Below, one piece after another: positions 13,555 to 20,383 of a stretch of DNA of 25,123 nucleotides. The DNA comes from a virus. A program made the translations under genes and the position numbers. The notes under the pieces are model-generated. The model worked only from the letters and a program-made list of their open reading frames with translations. It made no database searches and was not told the origin of the DNA. Positions within the stretch are counted from its first letter, which is position 1, and every line of letters begins with the position of its first letter. The DNA lies in the IMG/VR virus record IMGVR_UViG_3300025133_007396, positions 1 to 25,123 of that record, one strand, 5' to 3'.

Positions 13555-13968
13555 ATGTTTTCTGTTACAAAAAAAATTACATTGGCCGTTGCGTTGATTG
13601 TGCTGTGCTTTGCGCCGCCTCAAGTATTTGCTGATTCTGATTCGCTGGCTGTAAAAAGCGATGGCTATACTGGAATTGCCGCACCTATTATTTTAGATAA
13701 GGATGAGGAGACCACGCCGCTTGTATTGAAGATGGTGTTTTCTCTAAAGAGAGAAAATCAAAGGAGACTTTTAAAGAAAAAGCCTTTAAAGGCGTGTGAT
13801 TCGAACCCAATTTTAGGAAAAATTCTTAGCGGGTTTCATGAGCATATTAAGCAGGCATTTGGAGAGGATATTAAGAGAAAAGGGAATTTTATATATTTTT
13901 TCACCACTGAAGATCATTACAAAGATAAAGATCTAATTTTTCTTCTTTGTCATTGGCCAGAAAAATAA
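13555..13968 (+). CDS. Secreted (periplasmic) protein of unknown function
   Basis: 137 residues with a classical signal peptide: basic start MFSVTKK, hydrophobic residues 8-20, and an A-x-A-like site FAPPQVFA before DSDS, so cleavage is expected after residue 26. The mature protein of about 110 residues has two cysteines (in KACDSNP and LLCHWPEK) that could form a disulfide in the periplasm. It is a single-gene unit with its own sigma70 promoter, a very strong ribosome-binding site and its own terminator. That layout is typical of early or cargo genes. No family recognised. Confidence 0.7.
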   Translation: MFSVTKKITLAVALIVLCFAPPQVFADSDSLAVKSDGYTGIAAPIILDKDEETTPLVLKMVFSLKRENQRRLLKKKPLKACDSNPILGKILSGFHEHIKQAFGEDIKRKGNFIYFFTTEDHYKDKDLIFLLCHWPEK

Positions 13969-13980
13969 ATCACTTTTTTC

Positions 13981-14010
13981 AAAGCCCCGGCGAAAGCCGG
14001 GGCTTTTTTT
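13981..14010 (+). terminator. Intrinsic terminator after the secreted-protein gene
   Basis: An 11-bp perfect stem AAAGCCCCGGC/GCCGGGGCTTT (13981-13991 with 13996-14006) closed by a GAAA tetraloop and followed by a T run to 14010. It begins 12 bases after the stop codon. Confidence 0.95.
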
Positions 14011-14012
14011 AT

Positions 14013-14041
14013 TTGACATTGCTTTCAAAATTGTGTATTAT
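14013..14041 (+). promoter_or_regulatory. Sigma70 promoter of dut
   Basis: TTGACA at 14013-14018, 17-base spacer, TATTAT at 14036-14041, directly after the terminator and 22 bases before the dUTPase ATG. It probably drives the nucleotide-metabolism run that follows. Confidence 0.8.
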
Positions 14042-14063
14042 AAACATATGCTTTGGAGGCAAA

Positions 14064-14525
14064 ATGAATTTAAGAGTTTATAAAATTAGAAAAGACGCAA
14101 AGCTACCTGTTCGGGCACACGTTGCAGACGCTGGAATTGATTTGTTTTATTGTCCGGACAAAGAACACTTGATGTATGGAATGGACTATTGTGTTCATGC
14201 CGGCGAATCAAAGATTGTTCCAACCGGCATCAAGGTAGAGGTGCCATATGGCTTTATGTTAGAAATTAAAAATAAGTCAAGCGTGGCTGCAAAGAGGCAA
14301 CTGCTTGTCGGGGCATGCGTAGTTGATAGCGGATATAACGGCGAAGTGTTTGTTAATTTACACAATGTCGGCGCCGCTTCTCGCATTATCGAGCCGGGAC
14401 AAAAAATCGCGCAAGGTGTGATGATTCCTGTGGAGCCTTGTGTGGTAGTTGAGTGCCCTACGGACACTTTAAATGAAAATTCAACCAGAGGCGAAGGCGC
14501 ACTGGGAAGCACAGGAGATAAGTAA
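14064..14525 (+). CDS. dut: dUTP diphosphatase
   Basis: The start at ATG 14064 has GGAGG five bases before it and lies behind the promoter. A longer reading from 13947 would cross the terminator and is rejected. All five trimeric dUTPase motifs are present: DAGIDLF (22-28), KNKSSVA (69-75), VVDSGYNGEV (86-95, catalytic Asp and Tyr), PGQKIAQGVMI (111-121) and the C-terminal P-loop-like TRGEGALGSTG (141-151). Length 153 is normal. It hydrolyses dUTP to dUMP and pyrophosphate, keeping uracil out of new phage DNA and feeding dTMP synthesis. It is joined directly to the adenine methyltransferase gene. Confidence 0.96.
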   Translation: MNLRVYKIRKDAKLPVRAHVADAGIDLFYCPDKEHLMYGMDYCVHAGESKIVPTGIKVEVPYGFMLEIKNKSSVAAKRQLLVGACVVDSGYNGEVFVNLHNVGAASRIIEPGQKIAQGVMIPVEPCVVVECPTDTLNENSTRGEGALGSTGDK

Positions 14526-15110
14526 ATGGAATGGGGTATGAAAAGTATGTCTAACGACAGAACGCAATTAGGTAAAATGGCTGTACATTATTCAAGCAAG
14601 TCAAATGAGTGGGAAACACCACAAGATTTTTATGAAAGATTGAACAACACCTTTCAGTTCAACTTAGATCCTTGCGCGGTACCGGAAACTACTAAGTGTG
14701 AAAAATATTTTACCAAACAAGAAGACGGCTTAAGCAAAAGCTGGGAAGGACACAGAGTTTTTATGAACCCTCCATATGGCCGCGAAATAGGCCAGTGGAT
14801 AAAGAAAGCGTATGAAGAGGGCGAAAAGCCCAATACAGTTGTTGTCTGTCTTGTTCCATCCAGAACTGATACAAAATATTGGCACGACTACTGTATGAAA
14901 GCAGACGAAATTTATTTCATCAAAGGCAGGTTAAAATTTGGGAACTCTAACAACGCCGCCCCCTTTCCGTCGGCGGTTGTGGTCTTTAGAGGCCCACCAG
15001 TTGCAGGCATGCCGAGGTCACAATTAAGAATTACAACAATGGAGAATAAAAATGGGCAGCTTAGAAAGAAAACTAATGAGAAAACAACAAAAAGAGAACA
15101 GAAAATTTGA
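14526..15110 (+). CDS. dam: DNA N6-adenine methyltransferase (P1 Dam-like)
   Basis: 194 residues of the phage Dam type (PF05869-like): SNEWETPQDFYERLN (26-40), FQFNLDPCAVPETTKC (43-58), the catalytic NPPYGREIGQWIKKA motif (81-95; N-P-P-Y), VVCLVPSRTDTKYWHDY and GRLKFGNS with AAPFPSAVVVF. It transfers a methyl group from S-adenosylmethionine to adenine in DNA, which may guard phage DNA from restriction. AGGAG seven bases upstream supports the ATG at 14526, right after the dut stop. The C-terminus (from about residue 165) is lysine-rich and overlaps the next gene by 59 bases. Confidence 0.93.
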   Translation: MEWGMKSMSNDRTQLGKMAVHYSSKSNEWETPQDFYERLNNTFQFNLDPCAVPETTKCEKYFTKQEDGLSKSWEGHRVFMNPPYGREIGQWIKKAYEEGEKPNTVVVCLVPSRTDTKYWHDYCMKADEIYFIKGRLKFGNSNNAAPFPSAVVVFRGPPVAGMPRSQLRITTMENKNGQLRKKTNEKTTKREQKI

Positions 15111-15327
15111 GAAGAAATTAGCAAAAAAACTAAACATGTTCGATGATTTACCAGAGAATTGTTTAACTTGCGAAAAAGAATATGATAAAAAGAATAAAGA
15201 ACAAGCAATGACTTGGCAAGTGGTAGTAAAAACGGATGCTGTGAGGCTTTATTGTCCAGAGTGTTGGGACAAAGCCAAAGATTTAATAAACAAATATATG
15301 GAGGAACAAAATGAAAGAACTGACTAA
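15052..15327 (+). CDS. Zinc-ribbon protein, 91 aa
   Basis: A very basic helix (residues 3-28, LERKLMRKQQKENRKFEKKL) leads into a treble-clef/zinc-ribbon-like unit with C37-x2-C40 (NCLTCEKEYDKK) and C68-x2-C71 (RLYCPECW), so four cysteines can bind zinc. GGAG precedes the ATG. It overlaps the methyltransferase gene upstream and the thioredoxin gene downstream. The basic helix suggests nucleic-acid or ribosome contact. No exact function assigned. Confidence 0.65.
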   Translation: MGSLERKLMRKQQKENRKFEKKLAKKLNMFDDLPENCLTCEKEYDKKNKEQAMTWQVVVKTDAVRLYCPECWDKAKDLINKYMEEQNERTD

Positions 15328-15667
15328 TAAAGATTTTGTTCAGGTTACAAAAACTAATAAACGAAGCATAGTCGCGTTTAAAAGCAACGGCTGCCATCTT
15401 TGTGTCGCCTTGCAGCCGATCCTTGATGAAGTTGGTGAAAGATATGCCGAAAAATGTAAATTTTATAATTTAAACATAGATTTACCCGAAAATGAACCAA
15501 TTGCAAAGAAGTTTATTCAAAATGGCGTACCGACGCTGTATTTTTTCGAGAAAGGACAGCCGTATGAAATCCCAGACCCTGAAAATCCAGCCAGAGACTC
15601 ATGGTTTTCTGAACAATATTTAAGTGGCTTTTTAAATGGCGTTCTCAAGAAGAAGATGGGAGTTTAA
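15311..15667 (+). CDS. Thioredoxin-like protein
   Basis: 118 residues with a thioredoxin fold: active-site FKSNGCHLCVAL (C28 and C31, C-H-L-C instead of C-G-P-C), a middle strand FYNLNIDLPENEPIA, and the cis-proline element NGVPTLYFF (P74). It should be a cytosolic dithiol redox protein. In this cluster it could reduce ribonucleotide reductase or another phage enzyme. The atypical C-H-L-C pair and the NPARDSW insertion near the C-terminus differ from standard TrxA. GGAGG precedes the start. The stop codon abuts the next gene. Confidence 0.88.
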   Translation: MKELTNKDFVQVTKTNKRSIVAFKSNGCHLCVALQPILDEVGERYAEKCKFYNLNIDLPENEPIAKKFIQNGVPTLYFFEKGQPYEIPDPENPARDSWFSEQYLSGFLNGVLKKKMGV

Positions 15668-16744
15668 ATGCAATCGACTTATGATTTAGACAAATATCAG
15701 AAAAAAGCTTGGTCATATATTGCTAAAATGAATACAAATGAAGTCAAGTTAACGTTTGATGATATTTTATTGCTGCCTCAATACTCAACAATTATTAGCA
15801 GAAAGTATGTAGTGTTAGAACAAGAATTAGATTCGAAAAATAGTTTGCAGATTCCAATCATATCTAGCCCAATGGACACTATAACAGGCACAACTATGAC
15901 TCAAGCAATGAGTGATTTGGGTGGTTTGGGAATTCTACACAGATACAATACAATCGAAGAACAGGCGGCCATGGTCCGCAAGGTATCAGGCTTGTGTGGC
16001 GCAGCCATCGGAGTAGCTGGAGATTTTGAAGAGCGCTCTACAGCACTATATGATGCTGGTGCAAGAGTTCTTTGTCTAGATGTTGCGCACGGCCATCATG
16101 TTCTAGTGGAGCGGGCATTAAAGACATTAAAGGATATTTATGGTAACGACGTTCATCTGATGGCTGGCAATGTTGCAACACTGGGAGGATTCAATGATTT
16201 GGCTGACTGGGGTGCTGATAGCATTAGATGTGGTATTGGAGGTGGTAGCATTTGTACTACAAGAATACAAACGGGACACGGTGTTCCGGGGTTTGAGACG
16301 ATACTTGAGTGCGCCCAATCAGACAGAGATGCAAAAATCATCATTGACGGCGGTATTAAAAATTCGGGTGATATTGTTAAGGCTCTCGCTGCTGGCGCTG
16401 ATTTTGTCATGTTGGGATCACTCCTTGCTGGAACTACTGAATCTCCCGGTGAAGTGGTAACTTACACAGATGGTAGCAAACGAAAGGCTTATCGCGGCAT
16501 GGCCAGCAAAAAGGCACAAGAAGCTTGGCGGGGAAAGTCTAGCACCCCCGAAGGAATTGCGACAACAGTACATTATAAAGGCTCTGTCAAAAATATAATA
16601 AAAGATTTGGTAGGCGGCATTAAGAGTGGTTGTTCTTATTCGGGAGCTAAAAACTTGAAAGAGCTAAGGGCACATTGTCATTTTATAAGACAATCAGCGG
16701 CGAGTAAGTATGAAAGCTCTCCGCATATTTTGGTAAAAGAATGA
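15668..16744 (+). CDS. IMP dehydrogenase / GMP reductase family enzyme
   Basis: A TIM-barrel enzyme of 358 residues. Recognisable parts are LTFDDILLLPQYS (28-40), ISSPMDTITGTTM (65-77), the catalytic loop GIGGGSICTTRIQTG (189-203, Cys196), the phosphate-binding IIIDGGIKNSGDI and DFVMLGSLLAGTTESPGE, then YRGMAS and YKGSVKN. There are no CBS domains. The C-terminus (ESSPHILVKE) resembles IMP dehydrogenase, but the flap between residues 279 and 295 is short like GMP reductase, with no Asp-Arg-Tyr and no Ser-Glu at the GMP reductase position. It acts on IMP/XMP/GMP in guanine-nucleotide supply; direction is undecided. GGGAG precedes the start. Confidence 0.85.
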   Translation: MQSTYDLDKYQKKAWSYIAKMNTNEVKLTFDDILLLPQYSTIISRKYVVLEQELDSKNSLQIPIISSPMDTITGTTMTQAMSDLGGLGILHRYNTIEEQAAMVRKVSGLCGAAIGVAGDFEERSTALYDAGARVLCLDVAHGHHVLVERALKTLKDIYGNDVHLMAGNVATLGGFNDLADWGADSIRCGIGGGSICTTRIQTGHGVPGFETILECAQSDRDAKIIIDGGIKNSGDIVKALAAGADFVMLGSLLAGTTESPGEVVTYTDGSKRKAYRGMASKKAQEAWRGKSSTPEGIATTVHYKGSVKNIIKDLVGGIKSGCSYSGAKNLKELRAHCHFIRQSAASKYESSPHILVKE

Positions 16745-17064
16745 AGAAATATAAAGTGATAGGTTATAAATTTCCTGTAAAACTTCACGCTGAATTAAAG
16801 GCGCGTCTTTTTTACGATGAGATTCCCATGACTAAGTTTATTCGGTCTTATGTTGAGGCTTACCTCAATAAAGACTCTTTGGTTCTTGAATTTATAAATC
16901 AATATAAAGAACAAGAAAAAATTCAAAATAAAAAGAAAAGAAGCGAAAATAAAAAATTGATTGAAAAGGGGGAAAAAATTGAAAGCCTTTTCAATCTCTC
17001 AAAAGAAGAAGTCGAAGACATTTATGATGTTATAACTGACGATATTAGGGGTTTAGAAATATGA
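16741..17064 (+). CDS. Possible ribbon-helix-helix regulator, 107 aa
   Basis: It starts inside the previous stop (ATGA). Residues 4-45 have the order of a ribbon-helix-helix domain: strand YKVIGYKFPVKL, helix HAELKARLFYDE, then turn and helix MTKFIRSYVEAYLNKDS. A very basic segment (KIQNKKKRSENKK) and an acidic helical tail follow (LSKEEVEDIYDVITDDI). It may bind DNA and regulate transcription together with the next gene, with which it overlaps by four bases. The fold call rests on pattern only. Confidence 0.5.
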   Translation: MKKYKVIGYKFPVKLHAELKARLFYDEIPMTKFIRSYVEAYLNKDSLVLEFINQYKEQEKIQNKKKRSENKKLIEKGEKIESLFNLSKEEVEDIYDVITDDIRGLEI

Positions 17065-17294
17065 AGTGCGTAGAGTTGGTCGAAGCGAGCCGTGTGGCGT
17101 GTTGCAGTAGTGATTGTCGCTACTGGATAGATTATGAAAAAGATTTAAATTGTACAATTGCGTGTGTCAAAAAAAATGGCGCTATGACACTACAAGAAAC
17201 ATCGAAACGTATTGGGTTGAGTTATGTCAGAATAAAGCAGATCCAAGATAAGGCAATGAAAAAAATAAATAAAGAAATTACCAAAAACTCCTAG
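17061..17294 (+). CDS. Cys-rich protein with sigma-region-4-like helix-turn-helix
   Basis: Residues 40-70 (GAMTLQETSKRIGLSYVRIK and onward) match sigma70 region 4.2 closely in pattern ('T-L-x-E-x-(G/S)-x-R-x-(G)-(V/L)-(S/T)-x-x-R-(I/V)-x-Q-I-x-x-K-A-(L/M)-x-K-(I/L)'), the part that reads the -35 box. The front half has six cysteines (3, 14, 15, 19, 31, 35) around CRYWIDYEKDLNC and could bind zinc. There is no region 2, so it is not a complete sigma factor. It may act as a DNA-binding adapter to host polymerase or as a regulator. ATGA overlap couples it to the gene before. Confidence 0.7.
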   Translation: MKCVELVEASRVACCSSDCRYWIDYEKDLNCTIACVKKNGAMTLQETSKRIGLSYVRIKQIQDKAMKKINKEITKNS

Positions 17295-17304
17295 TTATTT
17301 AGGG

Positions 17305-17505
17305 ATGAAAGCGATGAAAAAATATAATGTTAAGATTCAAGAAAGAGATGCTCAAAAAGAGGATTTTAAACTTTTATTGGTGAAAGTTGATTCCCATGAA
17401 GATTTCATTACGTGGTTTAAACTGTTCTCAACCATTGAGAAGAGAAAAAAGTTATCGTTCATAGAGTTGTTAGACTGTGATGATTCCAAAGGAAGGGTTT
17501 TTTAA
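17305..17505 (+). CDS. Unknown protein, 66 aa
   Basis: Two in-frame starts, 17305 and 17314, share one AGGG at about 17301-17304; the spacing favours 17314. The product is lysine-rich with a mixed alpha/beta pattern (YNVKIQERDAQKEDFKLLLV, EDFITWFKLFSTIEKRKKL, FIELLDCDDSKGRVF). Its 3' end lies inside the T-rich element of the next gene's putative promoter. No family recognised. Confidence 0.5.
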   Translation: MKAMKKYNVKIQERDAQKEDFKLLLVKVDSHEDFITWFKLFSTIEKRKKLSFIELLDCDDSKGRVF

Positions 17506-17525
17506 TTTTTTGTGAACTATTTAAT
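17498..17525 (+). promoter_or_regulatory. T-block/CTATTTA element before the acidic repeat gene
   Basis: TTTTTTAATTTTTT (17498-17511), five bases, CTATTTAAT (17517-17525), 35 bases before the ATG at 17561. It is nearly identical to the element before the 13079 gene. The T blocks include the stop codon of the previous gene. Confidence 0.5.
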
Positions 17526-17560
17526 AAAGACAGCCGTTAAAAACATTAGGAGTTAATAAC

Positions 17561-18064
17561 ATGAGCAAGAAGATTTTAAAAGAGGCCACAATCCGAAGAT
17601 TTATGAAGTTGGCCAAGATTGACAATTATTTAAATAAAGACTTTTTGCAAGAAAATGCTGATTTGTCGGAAGAAGAGCTAGAAGAGTCTGAAGAGTTGGT
17701 TGAGCTTGATGGTCTTTTTGAAGACGAAGGCGAAGACGAAGGCGAAGACGCCGATCTTGGTTTAGGCGATGAAGAGCCCCTAGGTGACGACGAGCCTGAT
17801 GCTGACCTTGGAGACGAGGCTGACCTTGGAGACGAGGCTGACTTAGAGGCCAAGCTTGTTGCTGGTATCGAGGCCATGGCGGCGGCAATGGGTGTCGATG
17901 TAGAAGTTTCCGGTGAAGCCGACGAGGCAGCCATGGAAGAGCCTGCAGAACCCATGGAAGAGCCCATGGAAGAGCCCATGGAAGAAACAGAGTTGGCAAT
18001 GGAAGGCCTCGTTAATCGAATCGCCGCGAGAGTTGCTAAAAGAATTCTTAATGAAAGCAAGTAA
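17561..18064 (+). CDS. Highly acidic repeat protein, 167 aa
   Basis: A basic N-terminal helix (residues 1-30, MSKKILKEATIRRFMKLAKI, then DNYLNKDFL) is followed by an extremely acidic low-complexity region (33-150) and a basic C-terminal helix (NRIAARVAKRILNES). The acidic region contains DNA-level tandem repeats listed separately. The layout of two helical ends bridged by a D/E-rich linker resembles scaffold or prohead-core proteins, or a DNA-mimic, but neither can be shown. AGGAG precedes the ATG. It has a CTATTTA element upstream and a strong terminator downstream, so it is probably a single, highly expressed gene. Confidence 0.65.
   Translation: MSKKILKEATIRRFMKLAKIDNYLNKDFLQENADLSEEELEESEELVELDGLFEDEGEDEGEDADLGLGDEEPLGDDEPDADLGDEADLGDEADLEAKLVAGIEAMAAAMGVDVEVSGEADEAAMEEPAEPMEEPMEEPMEETELAMEGLVNRIAARVAKRILNESK
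17720..17746 (+). repeat. 12-base in-frame tandem repeat (EDEG)
   Basis: GAAGACGAAGGC occurs at 17720-17731 and 17732-17743, then starts a third partial copy. It encodes E-D-E-G repeats in the acidic protein. Slippage could change its copy number. Confidence 0.8.
17801..17848 (+). repeat. 18-base in-frame tandem repeat (ADLGDE)
   Basis: GCTGACCTTGGAGACGAG at 17801-17818 is repeated exactly at 17819-17836, followed by a diverged partial copy to 17848. It encodes A-D-L-G-D-E. Confidence 0.85.
17951..17986 (+). repeat. 12-base in-frame tandem repeat (PMEE)
   Basis: CCCATGGAAGAG is present three times in a row (17951, 17963, 17975, the last with one changed base), encoding P-M-E-E. A related CCATGGAAGAG lies just upstream at 17931. 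Confidence 0.85.
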
Positions 18065-18086
18065 AAATAAACTGCTTTAAAAAAAC

Positions 18087-18121
18087 AACCAGCCCTTTAT
18101 ATCAAAGGGCTGGTTTTTTTA
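18087..18121 (+). terminator. Intrinsic terminator after the acidic repeat gene
   Basis: A perfect 12-bp stem AACCAGCCCTTT/AAAGGGCTGGTT (18087-18098 with 18104-18115), loop ATATC, and a run of T to 18121. Confidence 0.95.
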
Positions 18122-18133
18122 TATTTTGAAAAA

Positions 18134-18385
18134 ATGAAAAAGAAAGATGCCTTTATAGAATTTCTACGGGAAAGAGATATTCTGTATATAAAAGACAATG
18201 TTTATCACGCTGAAAGAGCTTTTAAAACAAAGGCTCTAATGGATTGGTTTTTGAAACAAAAAAATGAAAAACATTTTAAAAAATATGTTATTCTAATTGA
18301 AGAGTTTTTAGTTGGAGATATTGACATTTCCATAGAAGATGATAGAATAGTAGTAGAAGAGAAGAAAAAACAGGAGCACGCGTGA
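18134..18385 (+). CDS. Unknown protein upstream of GroEL, 83 aa
   Basis: It begins 13 bases after the terminator T run without a visible ribosome-binding site and overlaps the GroEL start by four bases. The product is mixed alpha/beta: KKDAFIEFLRERDILYIK, AERAFKTKALMDWFLKQK, KYVILIEEFLVGDIDISIE, DDRIVVEEKKKQ. No promoter is obvious before it, so GroEL expression may rely on terminator read-through or on a promoter type I cannot see. Function unknown. Coupling to GroEL suggests linked expression. Confidence 0.55.
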   Translation: MKKKDAFIEFLRERDILYIKDNVYHAERAFKTKALMDWFLKQKNEKHFKKYVILIEEFLVGDIDISIEDDRIVVEEKKKQEHA

Positions 18386-19956
18386 ATAAAGAATATTGTA
18401 ATGGCTTTGCACTTCATGAAAAATTATTAAAAGGAGTAGACACATTAACAGAAAATGTTGCTGCCACTTTAGGTCCGAAAGGAAGAAACGTAATAATTCA
18501 TAGAAAAAATGCCAACCCTTTTATTACCAAAGACGGCGTTACTATCGCAAAATTTGTAGATTTATCAGATCCTTTTGAGAATGCTGCAGCCCAAATTATA
18601 AAAGAGGCCGCGCTTAATACAAATATGATGGCTGGTGATGGAACTACAACATCTATAGTATTAACGCAAAAATTAATTTCAGAAGCCCAAAAATATTTAA
18701 GAAGCGGCATTTCCCCAGTCGAACTCAAGAGAGGGATGGATGTCGCCGTTGAAGAAGTAATACAATATTTGACTACTAGCGCCAAACAAGTGTCTAGCAA
18801 AGAAGACATAGCCAGTGTTGCAACTATATCAGCGAACGGAGACAAAGTAATAGGTGAGTTAATTGCCATGGCCATTGATCAAGCAGGTAAAAATGGTTCT
18901 GTTAGCATTGAGGAGGCTCGCTCTGCCGAGACTTCTTTAGAGCTAATTGAAGGGTTTGCCTTTGACAGTGGATATGTATCGCCCAGCTTCATTACCGACG
19001 AAAGAACAGGAGCAGTTAAGCATGAAAATTGTTTATTTTTTATAACTGACCACAAGCTAGAAGCCCTTGACGAGGTGTTGCCAGTATTGGAATTAGCCGC
19101 AAGGGAATCTAGGCCCTTCATCATTATTGCGGATGATATAAAAGGGCAGTTTTTAGCGGCCCTTGTTGCCAACTCTCTGAGGGGCTCAATGAAGGTTGCA
19201 GCCGTTAAAGCGCCCTTTTATGGCGAGCAACGGCAAGAAATTCTTTCTGATTTGGCGCTATCTACTGGCGCTACTTTTATAAAAAGAGAGTCGGGCATTT
19301 CTTTTAAAGAAATTAAATTAAGTCATTTTGGCAGAGCTAAAAATATTGAAATTTATAAAAACAAAACTATAATTGCGGGCGGTAAGGCTGATTATAAGAG
19401 AGTAGAAGAAAAAATAGAAACAATTAAAGAACAAATAAAATCTGAAGAGTCCATGCAGATCTGCGAACGGCTTCAAGAAAGAATTACAAGATTGGTCAGC
19501 GGAGTTGCAGTCATTAAGGTTGGTGCAGCAAGTCAGATAGAGTTGGTAGAAAAGGTACATCGTATTGAGGATGCTTTGGGCGCGGTTCGCGCTGCTCAAT
19601 TGGGTGGCATTCACGCTGGTGGTGGTGTCGGCTTGGTCAGAGCTTCAAAAAAGATTAAAGTGCCAAAGAAATTACCAGAAGAACAAAAGATCGGGTTTAA
19701 AATTGTTTTAACGGCAATCAAGGAGCCTATTAAACAAATGGCCCGTAATGCCGGCGAGTCACCAGATATCATTCTTAGCTTGGTAGAAAAGAGTGCTGGT
19801 CCAGTTGGTTATGATTTTGTTTCAAGAAAAATTATAAACCTTGTCAAGCACGGAATTATTGATCCGGTTCGGGTGACATGCTGTGCCCTAAGAAACGCAG
19901 CTTCAGTCGCCTCAACTTTAATTACAACAACCTGTGCAATTGTAGAGGAGGAATAA
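18382..19956 (+). CDS. groEL: GroEL chaperonin (Cpn60)
   Basis: 524 residues from a GTG start with AGGAG five bases before it. The ATP-binding signature is intact: TLGPKGRNV (29-37), KDGVTIA (50-56), GDGTTT (85-90), VGAASQIELVEKVHRIEDAL with the Asp needed for ATP hydrolysis, and the closing equatorial segment (NAASVASTLITTTCAIV). The apical domain (roughly 185-370) is complete but diverged. The Gly/Met-rich C-terminal tail of bacterial GroEL is absent. It should form a ring that folds phage proteins, with the phage GroES at 7339 or host GroES as lid. It is coupled to the 83-residue gene before it. Confidence 0.95.
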   Translation: MNKEYCNGFALHEKLLKGVDTLTENVAATLGPKGRNVIIHRKNANPFITKDGVTIAKFVDLSDPFENAAAQIIKEAALNTNMMAGDGTTTSIVLTQKLISEAQKYLRSGISPVELKRGMDVAVEEVIQYLTTSAKQVSSKEDIASVATISANGDKVIGELIAMAIDQAGKNGSVSIEEARSAETSLELIEGFAFDSGYVSPSFITDERTGAVKHENCLFFITDHKLEALDEVLPVLELAARESRPFIIIADDIKGQFLAALVANSLRGSMKVAAVKAPFYGEQRQEILSDLALSTGATFIKRESGISFKEIKLSHFGRAKNIEIYKNKTIIAGGKADYKRVEEKIETIKEQIKSEESMQICERLQERITRLVSGVAVIKVGAASQIELVEKVHRIEDALGAVRAAQLGGIHAGGGVGLVRASKKIKVPKKLPEEQKIGFKIVLTAIKEPIKQMARNAGESPDIILSLVEKSAGPVGYDFVSRKIINLVKHGIIDPVRVTCCALRNAASVASTLITTTCAIVEEE

Positions 19957-19957
19957 A

Positions 19958-20383
19958 ATGCGCATACGCTATTCATTTACTTCAGATATTGAAGATCTTC
20001 AAAAATTTATTAAATTTTATTTTGAAAATTTCAATGAGAAGTATAATATAAACAAAGAGATAACTAAGCTGCTTAAGGAATTTGGAAAAGAAGAATTAAA
20101 TCATGTAGCTATAAAAAAGTTAATTGAGGATTTAAGAGTGAATTTAATAAAGCTAGATTCTCTTTTGGAGGATACGCTGTTAACAACGCAGACTCACCTA
20201 CAAGCTTCGACAACAACACCAGAAATTTCCAGCGAGAAAGAGAAAGAGCCGGCGAGCTTGGCCAAAGAAGTACAAGAAGAGCCGACTGCGACTCCAGAGA
20301 AGTTGGCCGAGCTACAATCCTCTCTTAACCAACTAGGGAATTTTACAAAAAACTTAAAAGCGGCAAGAGAACGTGGAAATTAA
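19958..20383 (+). CDS. Helical protein with low-complexity middle, 141 aa
   Basis: It starts two bases after the GroEL stop codon with GGAGG upstream. Residues 1-70 are charged helices (IEDLQKFIKFYFENFNEKYN, LIEDLRVNLIKLDSLLED). Residues 78-112 are T/E/P-rich low complexity, and the C-terminus is again helical (LAELQSSLNQLGNFTKNLKA). It overlaps the next gene, which starts with GTG, by 11 bases. Its place directly behind GroEL suggests a substrate or partner, without direct evidence. Confidence 0.6.
   Translation: MRIRYSFTSDIEDLQKFIKFYFENFNEKYNINKEITKLLKEFGKEELNHVAIKKLIEDLRVNLIKLDSLLEDTLLTTQTHLQASTTTPEISSEKEKEPASLAKEVQEEPTATPEKLAELQSSLNQLGNFTKNLKAARERGN

Noticed and set aside
13947-14063. 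Upstream extension of the dUTPase reading frame
   Set aside because: It crosses a strong terminator and the dut promoter; the ATG at 14064 has its own ribosome-binding site and gives a normal-length enzyme.
17601-18060. Two long minus-strand frames opposite the acidic repeat gene
   Set aside because: They are antisense images of the repeats (Ser/Pro- or Leu/Arg-rich low complexity) with no ribosome-binding site.
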